The position numbers and the translations under genes were made by a program. The notes under the pieces are model-generated. The model did no database searches and was not told the DNA's origin. It saw nothing but the letters and a program-made list of their open reading frames with translations. A stretch of DNA of 64,000 nt from positions 124,001 to 188,000 of the forward strand of contig NZ_JABVWW010000001.1 of the NCBI RefSeq assembly GCF_013350005.1, read 5' to 3'. Below, in pieces: positions 10,943-19,516 of the stretch (the stretch's first letter is position 1; each line of letters begins with the position of its first letter). This stretch comes from Methylocystis silviterrae. Lineage in GTDB: Bacteria > Pseudomonadota > Alphaproteobacteria > Rhizobiales > Beijerinckiaceae.

Positions 10943-10967
10943 GGAACATTCCGCCTGCAGCGCAGTT
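10943..10967 (+). promoter_or_regulatory. Candidate EcfG (general stress sigma) promoter
   Basis: GGAAC at 10943-10947, then 17 bases, then GTT at 10965-10967, resembles the alphaproteobacterial EcfG consensus GGAAC-N16/17-CGTT, except for A instead of C before GTT. It lies about 33 bases upstream of the metallopeptidase ATG at 11000. A short motif like this can occur by chance. Confidence 0.35.
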
Positions 10968-10999
10968 AAGGCGGCAAGCGCGCTCCCGAAAGATCCTCC

Positions 11000-12082
11000 A
11001 TGAAAGCCTTTCGATGCCAAGTTTGCCGCCAGAGCATACTTTTCGAGAACACCAAATGCGAAAGTTGCGGGCACACGCTCGGCTATTTGCCGGCGCATGG
11101 CGCGATGACCGCAGTCGAACCTGCCGGTGACGGATGGCGCGCGTTCGCTGACGGAACCCGCGAATATCGCTTCTGCAAGAACTGGGAGCTGCACGGATGT
11201 AATTGGATGGTCGAGAAGGGCGGCCCTTCGGAGTATTGTGTTGCCTGCCAGCACAATCGAACCGTGCCTGACTTGTCGGACGACAAGCGCCACGCCGCGT
11301 GGCAGAAAATCGAAGCCGCCAAACGACGGCTCTTTTACAGCCTGATCAGACTGAATCTTCCTGCGCCCACGGCGTCCGAGAACGACGGCGAGCCGCTCGT
11401 CTTTGATTTTTTGGCGGAGGAGCCATCGAAGCGGCCGGTGCTAACGGGCCATAGCTCGGGGCTGATCACGATCGCCCTGAAGGAAGCGGACGATCCGGTC
11501 CGGGAAAAAATGCGCGACGATATGGGTGAGCCCTATCGTACGTTGCTCGGGCATTTCAGGCATGAGATCGGCCACTATTATTGGGATCGCATCGTGCCGC
11601 ACTCCGAACATCTTAGGCCGTTTCGTGAGCTCTTTGGGGACGAGCGGGTAGACTATGCCGCCGCCCTAAAGAGACATTACGACGAGGGGCCTCCAGCCGA
11701 CTGGCGACAGAAGCACATAAGCGCATACGCCTCTTGTCACGCGTGGGAAGATTTTGCGGAAACCTTCGCGCATTATCTCCATATCGTCGACACGCTCGAA
11801 ACGGGTCGCAGCACGGGGCTCGTCGTGCGGCGGGATGACGGTTCTCCGGCGCGGGTCGATTTTGATCCCTACGGCTATCCCGACATAAATGAGATGGTCG
11901 ACAGTTGGCTGGACATTTCGTTTGCGTTGAACAACATCAACCGATCGATGGGGCAGCCAGATATCTATCCCTTCGTGATTTCGCCGGTCGTGAAAGAGAA
12001 ACTGGGCTTTGTCCAAAACCTTCTCATGGATCACGCACAGCGGCACGCCGCCGTCGCCGCGCCGCGCGCCGCGTGCTGCTAA
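11000..12082 (+). CDS. Putative zinc-binding metallopeptidase with N-terminal zinc ribbon
   Basis: A 360-residue protein with an N-terminal zinc-ribbon region (CQVCR and CESCG within the first 25 residues, then further Cys pairs near 55-80, FCKNWELHGCNWM and YCVACQHN) and a metallopeptidase core with HEIGHYYWD, an HExxH zinc site, at about residue 190. A second acidic/His segment (CHAWEDFAETFAHYLH) could supply the third ligand. This matches the putative zinc-binding peptidase family that often accompanies transglutaminase/ATP-grasp/alpha-E clusters. No signal peptide is seen. It is divergent from that operon with about 295 bases between. The substrate is unknown. Confidence 0.88.
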   Translation: MKAFRCQVCRQSILFENTKCESCGHTLGYLPAHGAMTAVEPAGDGWRAFADGTREYRFCKNWELHGCNWMVEKGGPSEYCVACQHNRTVPDLSDDKRHAAWQKIEAAKRRLFYSLIRLNLPAPTASENDGEPLVFDFLAEEPSKRPVLTGHSSGLITIALKEADDPVREKMRDDMGEPYRTLLGHFRHEIGHYYWDRIVPHSEHLRPFRELFGDERVDYAAALKRHYDEGPPADWRQKHISAYASCHAWEDFAETFAHYLHIVDTLETGRSTGLVVRRDDGSPARVDFDPYGYPDINEMVDSWLDISFALNNINRSMGQPDIYPFVISPVVKEKLGFVQNLLMDHAQRHAAVAAPRAACC

Positions 12083-12291
12083 TCCATCCATTTGCGATAC
12101 CAGGCCAGCTTGCAGGCGAACGCTCTTGATCTGCGCCGAAGCGGCAAGCATCCCAAAACGAAAGACCGGTTTGACGATGCGCCGCGCCGCTGCGATCAAA
12201 GGCGCAGGATGTGAGCATCGAGGCGCGCCTGTGCGTTCAGGCGCGGACGCGCGCCCCCGTTGCGGCGCCCGACGAGCCTTTGGAGAATCGA

Positions 12292-13424
12292 ATGATCGTT
12301 TCGTCAGCTTCGGATTATCGAAAGGTCGCGCAGCGCAAGCTGCCGCGCTTCCTCTTTGATTATATCGACGGCGGGGCGAACGCTGAAGACACGCTGCAGG
12401 CCAATGTCGCTGATTTGAGAGCCGTGAATCTCAGACAGCGCGTGCTGAAGAACGTTTCCGACCTCAGTCTCGCGACGGAGTGGTTCGGTCAGCCTTCTGA
12501 GCTTCCCGTGATCCTGGCGCCTGTCGGGCTGAGCGGGATGTTTGCCCGTCGAGGCGAGGTGCAGGCGGCCAAAGCTGCGGCGAAGAAGGGCGTTCCTTAC
12601 GTGCTATCGACGCTCTCGGTCTGTTCGCTCGAGGAAGTTACGTCGCAATGCAGCGCAGGAACCATCTGGTTCCAGCTCTACGTGCTCAAAGACCGTGGAT
12701 TCATGCAGTCGATGTTGGAGCGCGCCCAACGCGCAGGCATAGAAAAACTTGTGTTTACGGTAGACTTGCCCGTGCATGGATCGCGCTACCGCGACGCCCA
12801 TTCCGGGCTGTCAGGACCCTACGCCATGCAGCGGCGAATACTGCAGGCGATAACAAAACCCGCTTGGGCCTTTGACGTCGGGATCCGCGGACGACCGCAC
12901 GATCTCGGCAATATCTCAGATTATCTCGGCAAGACGACCGGACTGCAGGATTACATCGGCTGGCTTGGAAAAAACATTGACCCGTCGATCAGCTGGTCGG
13001 ACCTGGAATGGATCCGCGATTTCTGGAAAGGGCCTTTGATCGTCAAAGCGTATTGGATCCCGAGGACGCGCGGGACGCCGTGCGCTTCGGAGCGAACGGG
13101 ATCATTGTTTCCAATCACGGGGGAAGGCAGCTCGATGGGGCGCTGTCGACAGTCAAAGCCTTGCCCCCAATCGCCGACGCCGTCGGAAGCGATCTTGAAG
13201 TGTTTGTCGATTCAGGCGTTCGATCGGGACTGGACGTGGTCCGCATGCTGGCGCTCGGCGCAAAGGGCGTCCTGCTCGGCCGAGCGGCCGCCTATGCGCT
13301 GGCCGCGGCCGGACAGGCGGGCGTCGAGAATATGCTTGAGATCTTCGCCAAGGAAATGCGTGTGGCGATGACGTTGACGGGCGTCACTTCGGTTGCGCAG
13401 ATCGATCGGCGGATTCTCGCTTGA
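12292..13424 (+). pseudogene. lldD: FMN-dependent L-lactate dehydrogenase, interrupted by a frameshift
   Basis: The N-terminal frame (12292 to about 13048) encodes [46 protein letters not shown] and [10 protein letters not shown], all typical of LldD, which oxidises L-lactate to pyruvate and passes electrons to quinone. The rest ([41 protein letters not shown]) continues in another frame up to 13424. The two parts join without missing residues if one G is restored at about 13048, where AAAGCGTA should read AAAGGCGTA. The repaired product would be 377 residues, the full family length. Both halves are well conserved, so this is either a recent mutation or an assembly error. The ATG at 12292 has GGAG about 6 bases upstream. 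Confidence 0.9.
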
Positions 13425-13525
13425 TAGCAGGCGCGCATGGCCGTTCGCGCTCGATTGACGTTCTTGTGCGGCATCGACGTTACGTTTCGTGACCGCGCCG
13501 ACTAAACAGCGCCAGCTCCTCGGCC

Positions 13526-14293
13526 TCACGCAAACAGATCGACCCGACCGTCGCCAAGCCGGTAAATTCCGCTCACGATTTTGAAGCGCTTTTCATTGAA
13601 AGCGGCGCTCAGCAAAGGCGTTGCGGTCTTCAGCGTCTCAACGCCGAGCCGGGCGTTTTCCATCGTCGCGTTTTCTAACTGATCGCCTGGACGGCCAGCG
13701 ACTGCTTTGACGGCCGGGGTCAGAGCAGCGACGAGCGAGGGAAGGTGGCCAGGCAAAGTCGTATGGTCCTGGATTGAGGAAATTGCGGATTTAACAGCGC
13801 CGCAGGCTTCGTGACAGAGCACCAGAATGAGAGGCGTCTTTAGGACCTCCACCGCGTATTCCATGCTCGCAATATTGTCCGGGTTGGCGAAGTTGCCGGC
13901 GACGCGAACGACGAAGAGATCTCCGCGCGAACTGTCAAACGCGTATTCCGGCGCGATCCGCGAATCCGCGCAGCTGAGAATCGCGGCGTAAGGATTTTGT
14001 CCGCCGACGAGCGCCTCGCGTTCCGCGACGAAGTCGTGCCGTTTTGCGATGCCTTTCTGATATCGTCTATTGCCCTCCATCAGGCGCGCCAACGCCTCGT
14101 CCGGAGTCATCACGTTCTCAGGCTTGGGCGGCGCACTACTCTGCTTGGTTTGGTTTGACTGGGATTTGACGCCTTGCGCGCGCGCGCTTGCGGCGACCGT
14201 CAGCGCCCCCGCCGTGGCGGCGCCGAAGACAAAGGCTCTGCGGCGCATTTTGCTGCCATGAACGATATCGGCAAAGCCACACGCCTGACACAT
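13526..14293 (-). CDS. Beta-class carbonic anhydrase with export signal
   Basis: It interconverts CO2 and bicarbonate. Zinc ligands and the catalytic Asp/Arg dyad are visible as SCADSR and LCHEACGA. The start at 14293 is set by GGAGG seven bases upstream and gives 255 residues; an upstream TTG in the same frame lacks support. Residues 1-15 are MCQACGFADIVHGSK, followed by MRRRAFVFGAATAGAL and an ARA cleavage site, which looks like a twin-arginine signal, so the enzyme is probably periplasmic. The CxxC in front of the Tat motif is unusual. It is divergently arranged with nepR. A gamma-class relative is encoded at 59847. Confidence 0.88.
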   Translation of the reverse strand: MCQACGFADIVHGSKMRRRAFVFGAATAGALTVAASARAQGVKSQSNQTKQSSAPPKPENVMTPDEALARLMEGNRRYQKGIAKRHDFVAEREALVGGQNPYAAILSCADSRIAPEYAFDSSRGDLFVVRVAGNFANPDNIASMEYAVEVLKTPLILVLCHEACGAVKSAISSIQDHTTLPGHLPSLVAALTPAVKAVAGRPGDQLENATMENARLGVETLKTATPLLSAAFNEKRFKIVSGIYRLGDGRVDLFA

Positions 14294-14622
14294 ACGCGAT
14301 CCTCCGAGAGAGAAAACAAGCGCTCTGCGCTGGTCGCGCAAAGATAGCGCCAAAACGATCGATATTGAAAGCGCCTACTCGAGCTCAGCTTTTTGACCAG
14401 CGGTCAAAATTCGCTTTGCCTTCAATGCTGACAAGGGCGCCATGCGAACGGCTGCCGCTGCCGAAGACCGATGGCGGGCCGATTGAGCAGGATGTGGTGT
14501 GTCTAATTTACCATAAAATTTACAAATCGCCTGTTGCAGGCACGCCGGGGAGCGTCGCTCACATTGTGGCCGCAACCTAAGTCGACGCTCTCACGTCCGC
14601 TGTGGACGAGTGGAGGCGTAAC
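14294..14622. other. Intergenic region between carbonic anhydrase and nepR genes
   Basis: This gap of about 330 bases contains no supported gene. It holds a perfect inverted repeat at 14391-14409 (separate entry) and an AT-rich stretch near 14505-14530 that could hold promoters for either divergent gene. Confidence 0.6.
14391..14409. promoter_or_regulatory. Perfect inverted repeat, possible operator
   Basis: TTTTGACC-AGC-GGTCAAAA has 8-base arms and a 3-base centre. The TTGACC/GGTCAA form is common for TetR-family operators, and TTGACC could also serve as a -35 element. It lies about 98 bases upstream of the carbonic anhydrase start and 214 bases upstream of nepR. No regulator gene is adjacent. 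Confidence 0.45.
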
Positions 14623-14859
14623 ATGCGTCGGTCCCCTATGCATGGCCAAAAGGTCGGCGATGAAATCGGCAAATTGCTACGGCAAACGTACGACGACGTT
14701 CTTCGAGAGCCGCTTCCCGATCGGTTCCGCGATCTGTTGGAGGGGCTGGAAATGGACAGCGCTTGTCCGCGAATGGAATGCGGGGAAAGGCCGTTCTTTT
14801 TAGCGGAAGCGCGAGCGCGCGAAGACAGCGACGCCGCTGATGCGCTCACGGAGCGCTGA
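14623..14859 (+). CDS. nepR: NepR-family anti-sigma factor (general stress response)
   Basis: NepR sequesters the ECF sigma factor EcfG until phosphorylated PhyR binds it (partner switching). The 78-residue product has the family core at about residues 10-40: IGKLLRQTYDDVL, then EPLPDRFRDLLEGLE, matching the two helices of NepR. The ATG at 14623 was chosen because TGGAGG ends six bases upstream; an in-frame ATG at 14602 lacks this. NepR is usually next to phyR and/or ecfG. Neither is here, so this is either an orphan paralogue or a split locus. The C-terminal tail (residues 45-78) is variable in the family. Confidence 0.88.
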   Translation: MRRSPMHGQKVGDEIGKLLRQTYDDVLREPLPDRFRDLLEGLEMDSACPRMECGERPFFLAEARAREDSDAADALTER

Positions 14860-14957
14860 CATTCTTGGCGCCTAGTGTCCTGGGCTCGGGTCATGTCAGC
14901 AGATCGCGTCGCCGTCATGCTAACTGAGTCTCTTCGCCGAAGCTACGGGAGGACAAC

Positions 14958-15242
14958 ATGTCGGTAAGAATTTTGATTGCCGGTATATGCGTCGCTGGCG
15001 TTTTGATTTCGGCTGCTGCTTTCGCTCAAACAACGCCAGCTGGCCCGGATTGCGCCGCCCAGGCAACGGAAAAGAAGCTGCATGGCGCAGCGCTGAAAAG
15101 TTTCATGAGAAAGTGCGACAGAGACGCCGTTGCAAGCGCCTGCGATGCCGCTGCTGCTGAAAAGAAGCTGGCAGGCGCAGCTCGGACGAGCTTCACGAAG
15201 AAGTGTGTCAGGGACGCTGCGGCGAAGCCGAGCGTCTATTGA
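14958..15242 (+). CDS. Exported PsiF-repeat protein
   Basis: A 94-residue protein with a clear signal peptide (MSVRILIAGICVAGVLISAAAFAQ) and two tandem PsiF-type repeats, each with a Cys pair: CAAQATEKKLHGAALKSFMRKC and, next, CDAAAAEKKLAGAARTSFTK ending in KC. PsiF was named in E. coli as phosphate-starvation inducible; the molecular function is unknown. GGGAGGA at about 14949-14955 precedes the ATG. It is probably periplasmic. The repeats also resemble copies seen in many rhizobial small proteins. No pho box was identified upstream. Confidence 0.85.
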   Translation: MSVRILIAGICVAGVLISAAAFAQTTPAGPDCAAQATEKKLHGAALKSFMRKCDRDAVASACDAAAAEKKLAGAARTSFTKKCVRDAAAKPSVY

Positions 15243-15284
15243 ATGCGTCTAGATTCTGCTGTTTTTCGCGCAAGTGATGGGGGC

Positions 15285-15986
15285 TCAGCCATCAGCAAGG
15301 GTGAAGCGATGAATGAGCCCCCCGATGACGGCGCCGACGAGCGGCGCGACCCAGAACAGCCAAAGTTGTTCAAGCGCCCACCCGCCGACGAAGAGCGCTT
15401 GGCTTGTCGAACGCGCAGGGTTCACGGAAGCGTTGGTGATGGGGATGTCGACCAGATGGATCAGCGCCAGCGCCAATCCGATGGCGATGGGCGCGAAGCC
15501 GACCGGCGCGCGGCCTTCGGTCGTTCCCAGAATGACAAGCAGGAAAAAGGCCGTCAGCACGATTTCAGCAAGAAGGCCAGACTGCCACGTGTAGCCGTTT
15601 GGCGAATGTTCGTCATAGCCATTAGCGGCAAAGCCGCTCGCGACCGAAAAATCGATGTTGCCCTGCGCGATCTTGAGCAGCACGAAAGCCGCAAATGTCG
15701 CGCCGAGAAGCTGCGCCACCCAAAACGGTCCGACCTCCTTCCAGGAGAAGCGGCCGGCCGTCGCGACGCCGAGCGTCACCGCTGGATTGAAATGGCCGCC
15801 GGATATGGGGCCGAAAGCGTAAGCGCCCGTCAGCACCGTGAGCCCGAAGGCTAGCGCCACGCCCAGGAAGCCAATGCCGAGCTGCGGAAAGCTGGCGGAA
15901 ATCACCGCGCTGCCGCAGCCGCCGAATACGAGCCAAAAAGACCCAAGAAATTCAGCCAGAAGCTTGCGTGGAAGAGAATGCCGCAT
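15285..15986 (-). CDS. aqpZ: Aquaporin Z
   Basis: A six-helix inner-membrane water channel of 233 residues. Both half-helix motifs are intact (GGHFNPAVT and SVNPARSTS), with the selectivity-filter Arg following the second NPA. The N-terminus [22 protein letters not shown] matches AqpZ of Gram-negative bacteria. The start at 15986 has GGAGATGGAG upstream; the longer open frame to 16229 is not supported, since it would run into the next gene. It follows the egt genes on the same strand after a gap of about 176 bases and may be a separate unit. Confidence 0.95.
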   Translation of the reverse strand: MRHSLPRKLLAEFLGSFWLVFGGCGSAVISASFPQLGIGFLGVALAFGLTVLTGAYAFGPISGGHFNPAVTLGVATAGRFSWKEVGPFWVAQLLGATFAAFVLLKIAQGNIDFSVASGFAANGYDEHSPNGYTWQSGLLAEIVLTAFFLLVILGTTEGRAPVGFAPIAIGLALALIHLVDIPITNASVNPARSTSQALFVGGWALEQLWLFWVAPLVGAVIGGLIHRFTLADG

Positions 15987-16162
15987 TTGAGTTCTCCATC
16001 TCCGCTGAACCAATGAATCTGTGAATAAAGCAAAATCTAGCGCAAAGCCTTGGTCTGTCGAGGGCCGAGATGCCGTGGCGTTGCCAAGCGGGGACTGCGC
16101 CGTCCTCCGAGATCCGAGTGGGAAAGGGCAGAAAGCTGCGCAAAAACTGATTTGTCGAAGAC

Positions 16163-17131
16163 CTATCCGGGAACGGGACGCGGGACGCCGACATGTCCTA
16201 ACGGACATTCGAGCGCGGCGCGGTCCCATCCGCCGGCGTCGGCGGCCGCCTCATATGTGCTCTGCAAAAAGCGAAGTAGCGTCGCATCTGGATGCTCGGC
16301 TTTTCGCACGATGTCATAGGGCAGGATGAATTCCTTGAGATCCTGGCTAAAAAATGCGCCGTCCGGTGCAACCGTCGCGCGATCGAATCCAGGCGGCGCG
16401 GGATAGGCGTAGGAATAGAAAGCGGGGAAATCGATCGAGCCGCCGCCAGGCCAGAAGCCGGCGCTGCTCACCTCATGCGAGTAAGCTTCGCGCACAACGG
16501 CGTCTGCAAGATTTGGAACGCCACCCGGATGGCGCGGCGCACGGCGACCGGAAAACCTCGTCACCGCCAAGTCAAAACTGCCCCAGAAAAAATGCACAGG
16601 GCTGACCTTGCCAACGAAGGCCGTGCGAAAGATTTTGAATACACGGTCGGCTTGTACAAGCAGTCTCCAAAAGCAGTTTGCATAAGCAGGATCGTAGTCA
16701 GCATGAATCCGGTCCTTAGTGAAGGGAAGCGCATCAGGCATCTCGTTGGGATGCTCATTGATATGGACAAAAATGTCCAACTCCTCGAGCGTGCTGAAAA
16801 GATCCGCGTAACAGTCGGCGACTGTCCGAGGTCGGAGCTGCAATTGGCGTTCTCCGCCATCGCTCGTCGTTATACGCAGCGCATGGTCTATGAAGTCGAA
16901 ATCGATTTGGAAGGCTCTTGCGCCATATGCGATGGGCGACGTGGTGAGGCCTCGCGTCGTCACATACAGCGCAACGTGCCAGGAATGGTTTTGCCAGGGA
17001 GCAAGCGATAATCGAATCTTGCCGACGATCTGAGTCCAAAGATGCAGAGTCGTATAGGTCTCTCGCCAAGCGAAATAAGGCAATGCTGGCCACGCGTCTC
17101 GCTCAGCTTCGCTCACCTTCGTGGCAGTCAT
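16163..17131 (-). CDS. DUF5996 family protein
   Basis: A 322-residue protein matching DUF5996: an N-terminal [19 protein letters not shown], a central LHINEHPNE-like segment ([14 protein letters not shown]), [18 protein letters not shown], then a C-terminal SAGFWPGG. No enzymatic function is established. No signal peptide or membrane segment is seen, so it is probably cytoplasmic. The ATG has GAGGA upstream. It follows egtD with only 16 bases between, on the same strand, so it is likely cotranscribed with the ergothioneine genes; whether it has a role there is unknown. Confidence 0.85.
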   Translation of the reverse strand: MTATKVSEAERDAWPALPYFAWRETYTTLHLWTQIVGKIRLSLAPWQNHSWHVALYVTTRGLTTSPIAYGARAFQIDFDFIDHALRITTSDGGERQLQLRPRTVADCYADLFSTLEELDIFVHINEHPNEMPDALPFTKDRIHADYDPAYANCFWRLLVQADRVFKIFRTAFVGKVSPVHFFWGSFDLAVTRFSGRRAPRHPGGVPNLADAVVREAYSHEVSSAGFWPGGGSIDFPAFYSYAYPAPPGFDRATVAPDGAFFSQDLKEFILPYDIVRKAEHPDATLLRFLQSTYEAAADAGGWDRAALECPLGHVGVPRPVPG

Positions 17132-17147
17132 TCAGCTGGTCCTCCGC

Positions 17148-18110
17148 TCAAGACGCGACCAGTTCATGTACGCTGAACAGATTTAGCTCATCGTTCCACA
17201 CGCGCAGAGGCGTCCACCCCGCCGACTGCGCGATCAGATGGAACTCCTCGATCGTGTATTTGTACGCGCTCTCGGTGTGAATCGTCTCCGCTTCCCGGAA
17301 GCGAATGTTTCTTCCCGCCACCCAGACGTCCTGATCCTTCAAACTGACGAGATGCATTTCAATGCGTCCTTCGAAGGGCTCGTAGGTCGCCGCATGGCGA
17401 AAAGCTTGAAGATCGAACGTCGCATCGAGCTCACGATTGATGCGCGCCAGAAGATTCAGATTGAATGCGGCGGTGACGCCATTTGCGTCATCGTAGGCTG
17501 CAACAAGCTGGCGAACGTCCTTTTTCAGATCGACGCCGATGACCAGCTTTCCGTGCGGCGAAAGCGTCTCTCGCATCGCTCGTAGCAACTGCGTCGCCTC
17601 CGCAGGGACGAAATTGCCGATCGTCGATCCAGGGAAAAATCCCAGTTTAGGCCGTTCCGCCAGCTCGAGAGGAAGCTCGATCGGATGCGAAAAATCAGCC
17701 AATAGCAGCTGAATGTTGAGTCCAGAAAATCGCGCCGTCAGCCGCTCTCGAGCATTTGTAAGAGCGCTCTCCGAGATGTCGATCGGCACATAGGCGTGTA
17801 GACGCCGCATGTGTTCGAGCAGGATTTCAGTCTTGATGCTCGAACCAGAGCCAAACTCGACGAGAACCGTCTCACCGAGCGCTCCCTCGAGTATCTGCAT
17901 CGCATTGGCTGTGAGAATCCCAACCTCAACTCTCGTGGGATAGTACTCAGGCTGGCGCGTAATGTCTTCGAAGAGCGCGCTGCCTTTAGCGTCATAAAAG
18001 AAGCGACAGGGAAGAGTCTTCTTTGGCCGGGACAGGCCCTCGAGCACGCTAACGGCGAAGTCGTCCGCTTGCCGCACGAGCGGCGCTGAGCGTTCCGTCG
18101 CCTCTGACAT
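17148..18110 (-). CDS. egtD: L-histidine N(alpha)-methyltransferase EgtD (ergothioneine)
   Basis: EgtD trimethylates histidine to hercynine with three S-adenosylmethionine, the first step of ergothioneine synthesis. The 320-residue protein has the SAM site EFGSGSSIKTEILL, PIDISESAL, GFFPGSTIGNF and the C-terminal histidine-pocket region FREAETIHTESAYKYT. The start at 18110 (MSEATERS) overlaps the egtB stop by one base (TGATG), showing translational coupling. The longer open frame to 18152 would lie within egtB and is rejected. The product is cytoplasmic. Confidence 0.95.
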   Translation of the reverse strand: MSEATERSAPLVRQADDFAVSVLEGLSRPKKTLPCRFFYDAKGSALFEDITRQPEYYPTRVEVGILTANAMQILEGALGETVLVEFGSGSSIKTEILLEHMRRLHAYVPIDISESALTNARERLTARFSGLNIQLLLADFSHPIELPLELAERPKLGFFPGSTIGNFVPAEATQLLRAMRETLSPHGKLVIGVDLKKDVRQLVAAYDDANGVTAAFNLNLLARINRELDATFDLQAFRHAATYEPFEGRIEMHLVSLKDQDVWVAGRNIRFREAETIHTESAYKYTIEEFHLIAQSAGWTPLRVWNDELNLFSVHELVAS

Positions 18111-19408
18111 CAGGCAATCTCCGAAGCGAGGCGTAGTCCCAGAAATTGCCAACGCTGATGCGGATAAAAGAAGTTGCGATAGCTCGGGCGGACGTGATTT
18201 TGCGGGGTCACGCAGGAGCCGCCGCGCAACACATGCTGACCAACCATGAACTTGCCGTTGTATTCTCCCAGCGCTCCTTCAGGGGCGCGATAGCCCGGAT
18301 AAGGCAGATAGGCGCTCTGGGTCCATTCCCAGACGTCGCCGAACATCTGACGAGGCGATCCATTTGGTTCGGTTTCGGCGGGGCGCGGATGCAATGCAGC
18401 TGTTCCAAGAAAATTTCCCTGCTTGGGCGCTGTGGCCGCCGCGACCTCCCATTCGAATTCGGTCGGCAATCGCTTGCCAGACCAGCGCGCAAAAGCGTCG
18501 GCTTCGTAGTAGCTCACATGCGCAACCGGCGCATCGAGGCTTAGCGGCTGTAGTCCTTCGAGCGACATTTCAAACCACTCTCCGTCACGAGACTCCCAAT
18601 AGAGTGGAGCATGCCAGTTTTCGCGACCGACCGCGGCCCAGCCGTCGGACAGCCACAGGGTCGCCGCCTCGTAGCCGCCGTCGGCGACAAACTCCAACCA
18701 TTCCCTGTTTGTGACCAGGCGGTCCGCAAGCCGGAACGGGCGGAGGAGCACATCATGGCGGGGCCCCTCATTGTCCCAAGCGAAATCTTTGCCCTCGTGG
18801 CCGATCTGGTAGACGCCGCCGGCAAAATCAATCCAGCGTTGCGGTTCGCATGGCGCCGGAATGGCGCGCGGGTGGGTCGGGCGGTAGGCTGGCCTGAGGG
18901 GATTTGCGGCGAAAAGGGAGAGGATGTCTGTGAGCATCAACTCCTGATGTTGCTGCTCGTGATGAATTCCGACCTCAAGCGTATGGATCAAGGCTGGCGG
19001 CGCGTCGGTTTGCACAGCAAGCAGTTGCGCCAACGCCAGGTCGACATGCTGCCGATAGGCGAGGACTCGATCGAGCGACGGCCTGGTGAGAAGTCCGCGC
19101 TTCGGCCTCGGCTGCCGGGGGCCCTGGTGCTCATAGTAGGAGTTGAAGCAATAGTTGAACGCCTCGTCGAACAGCGGATAGCCAGTCAGATAGGGCGTCA
19201 AGACAAAGGTTTCGAAAAACCAGCTTGTATGAGCGAGATGCCATTTGGTCGGACTGGCGTCTTCCATCGCTTGGACGACCATGTCTTCGGCGCTGAGTGG
19301 AGCTGCAAGTTCGATGGAAAGTCTGCGGGTTTCGAAAAGACGATCGCTCAAGGCGCTGAGGGCGCTCGCCGAAAGCTGCGTAGCGAGGATCGAGGCTAAT
19401 CCGCCCAT
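18110..19408 (-). CDS. egtB: Ergothioneine sulfoxide synthase EgtB
   Basis: EgtB is a non-haem iron enzyme that joins hercynine to a thiol (gamma-glutamylcysteine or cysteine) with O2. The 432-residue protein has an N-terminal DinB-like domain with the iron ligands in WHLAHTSWFFE and HHEQQHQEL, and a C-terminal formylglycine-generating-enzyme-like domain (RLPTEFEWEVAA, GDVWEWT, VLRGGSC). Three in-frame ATGs lie at 19429, 19411 and 19408; the last was chosen for its spacing from GGAGAG. No egtA, egtC or egtE is in the window, so a cysteine-using or otherwise shortened pathway, or genes elsewhere, must be assumed. Confidence 0.94.
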   Translation of the reverse strand: MGGLASILATQLSASALSALSDRLFETRRLSIELAAPLSAEDMVVQAMEDASPTKWHLAHTSWFFETFVLTPYLTGYPLFDEAFNYCFNSYYEHQGPRQPRPKRGLLTRPSLDRVLAYRQHVDLALAQLLAVQTDAPPALIHTLEVGIHHEQQHQELMLTDILSLFAANPLRPAYRPTHPRAIPAPCEPQRWIDFAGGVYQIGHEGKDFAWDNEGPRHDVLLRPFRLADRLVTNREWLEFVADGGYEAATLWLSDGWAAVGRENWHAPLYWESRDGEWFEMSLEGLQPLSLDAPVAHVSYYEADAFARWSGKRLPTEFEWEVAAATAPKQGNFLGTAALHPRPAETEPNGSPRQMFGDVWEWTQSAYLPYPGYRAPEGALGEYNGKFMVGQHVLRGGSCVTPQNHVRPSYRNFFYPHQRWQFLGLRLASEIA

Positions 19409-19516
19409 CAACATCTCTCCAAGAAGCAAGCCGAACCCGAACTGCGACGCCGGACAAGATGAGCATATAGGGCGAGGCGATCCATCTAAGATCCGTGTAA
19501 GGACGGATCTCGCTGA

